From: a virus
IMG/VR virus record: IMGVR_UViG_3300046507_000325
Coordinates: 1 to 25,973 of that record
Reading direction: 5' to 3' (one strand)
DNA: 25,973 nt
This document shows positions 25,594 to 25,973 of this stretch, piece by piece. Below the pieces are notes generated by a model, which saw only the letters and a list, made by a program, of their open reading frames with translations, was not told where the DNA came from and made no database searches. Position 1 is the stretch's first letter; every line of letters begins with the position of its first letter. A program made the position numbers and the translations under genes.

Positions 25594-25973
25594 GTTCTAT
25601 CAAGAACACGAACTCTCCACGAGCCCTGACTATCACTCCGTGCTTCACGAGCTTCGAGACGAGCACGACAACCAGATGCTCGTCATACACATGGACGTGT
25701 ACCGCTTCGCTCCCAGTGTGCTGAAGCGCATGATCCAAGAGTTTGCATCGCTGCGCTCGTGTACCGACGCAACCATATTCGCTATCGAGCCCAACCCCAA
25801 CGATGGGCTGTGGCACCGCTACGTCTCCCACATGGGCTTCGAGTTCTCCTCGCACGTTGAGTGCACTGATGGAGGAACGCGCCGATGCTACGTGAGCAAG
25901 AAAAAGAACAATGACCCAATCAAGCACTCAGACGCAGCAGTCCTCCCAGCCGTGGAGCGTGCAGCAGCCGTAC
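25583..25973 (+). CDS. GNAT-like virion-region protein (3' end outside window)
   Basis: ATG 25583 begins an open frame running to the window edge (130 residues visible). It starts MGFEFYQEHELSTSPDYHSV and continues with EHDNQMLVIHMDVYRFAPSV. The block LWHRYVSHMGFEFSSHVECT, then DGGTRRCYVSKK resembles the C-terminal part of GNAT folds and of T7 gp13, where 'LW-x-x-x-x-...-x-x-x-GF-x-F ... DG-x-x-R-x-x-x' lies at the end. A virion-assembly or acetyltransferase role is therefore possible. The weak ribosome site and missing C-terminus limit the call. Confidence 0.55.
   Translation, partial: MGFEFYQEHELSTSPDYHSVLHELRDEHDNQMLVIHMDVYRFAPSVLKRMIQEFASLRSCTDATIFAIEPNPNDGLWHRYVSHMGFEFSSHVECTDGGTRRCYVSKKKNNDPIKHSDAAVLPAVERAAAV

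Noticed and set aside
1-25973. CRISPR array, insertion sequence or restriction-modification genes
   Set aside because: No regularly spaced repeats, transposase or restriction enzyme signature found; the methyltransferase lacks DNA-methylase motifs.

Overview
The window is roughly half of a podovirus genome of the T7 supergroup (Autographiviridae-like), GC-rich by eye. The evidence is a single-subunit RNA polymerase, a T7-type family A DNA polymerase, a gp4-type primase-helicase, a gp2.5-type ssDNA-binding protein, endonuclease I and a gp6-type exonuclease. On the minus strand these lie in the T7 order. No bacterial chromosomal genes are seen. The host is not identifiable from the sequence alone.

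Layout. (1) The minus strand from about 21.6 kb down to 1 is one long, tightly packed transcription unit. It begins with small early genes (21575 to 17.2 kb), including a very acidic protein that could be a DNA mimic and a MarR-like regulator. A lysogeny cassette follows: tyrosine integrase, a coupled 60-residue protein, and a complete tRNA-Leu(UAG) flanked by direct repeats that look like integrase arm sites, together a probable attP. Next come the RNA polymerase (12.0-14.5 kb), a structured non-coding stretch (11.07-11.39 kb), then ssb, endonuclease I, an HTH protein, primase-helicase, methyltransferase, a secreted peptide, DNA polymerase, exonuclease, a nucleotidyltransferase, dNMP kinase and, cut by the left edge, an HslV/proteasome-like Ntn hydrolase. 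(2) From 21.6 to 22.3 kb is a largely gene-free switch region with dyads and repeats. (3) From 22.34 kb the plus strand carries virion genes: a collar-domain tail fiber, a large probable beta-propeller tail protein, a 56-residue protein and a GNAT-like protein cut by the right edge. The late genes therefore diverge from the early genes, unlike T7, where everything is on one strand.

Gene packing is extreme. Many minus-strand genes overlap by 1-17 nt (ATGA, GTGA, TTGA or TGATG junctions), non-ATG starts are common, and the exonuclease appears to start at CTG. Several very short genes (23-52 codons) encode single hydrophobic helices and sit between the larger genes.

Working model: a temperate T7-like phage that integrates at a host tRNA-Leu. 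Host polymerase would transcribe the early leftward genes, the phage polymerase would take over for replication and virion genes, and the MarR-like protein and the dyads near 17.0 and 22.0 kb are candidate parts of the lysis-lysogeny switch. Capsid, terminase and lysis genes are not in this window.
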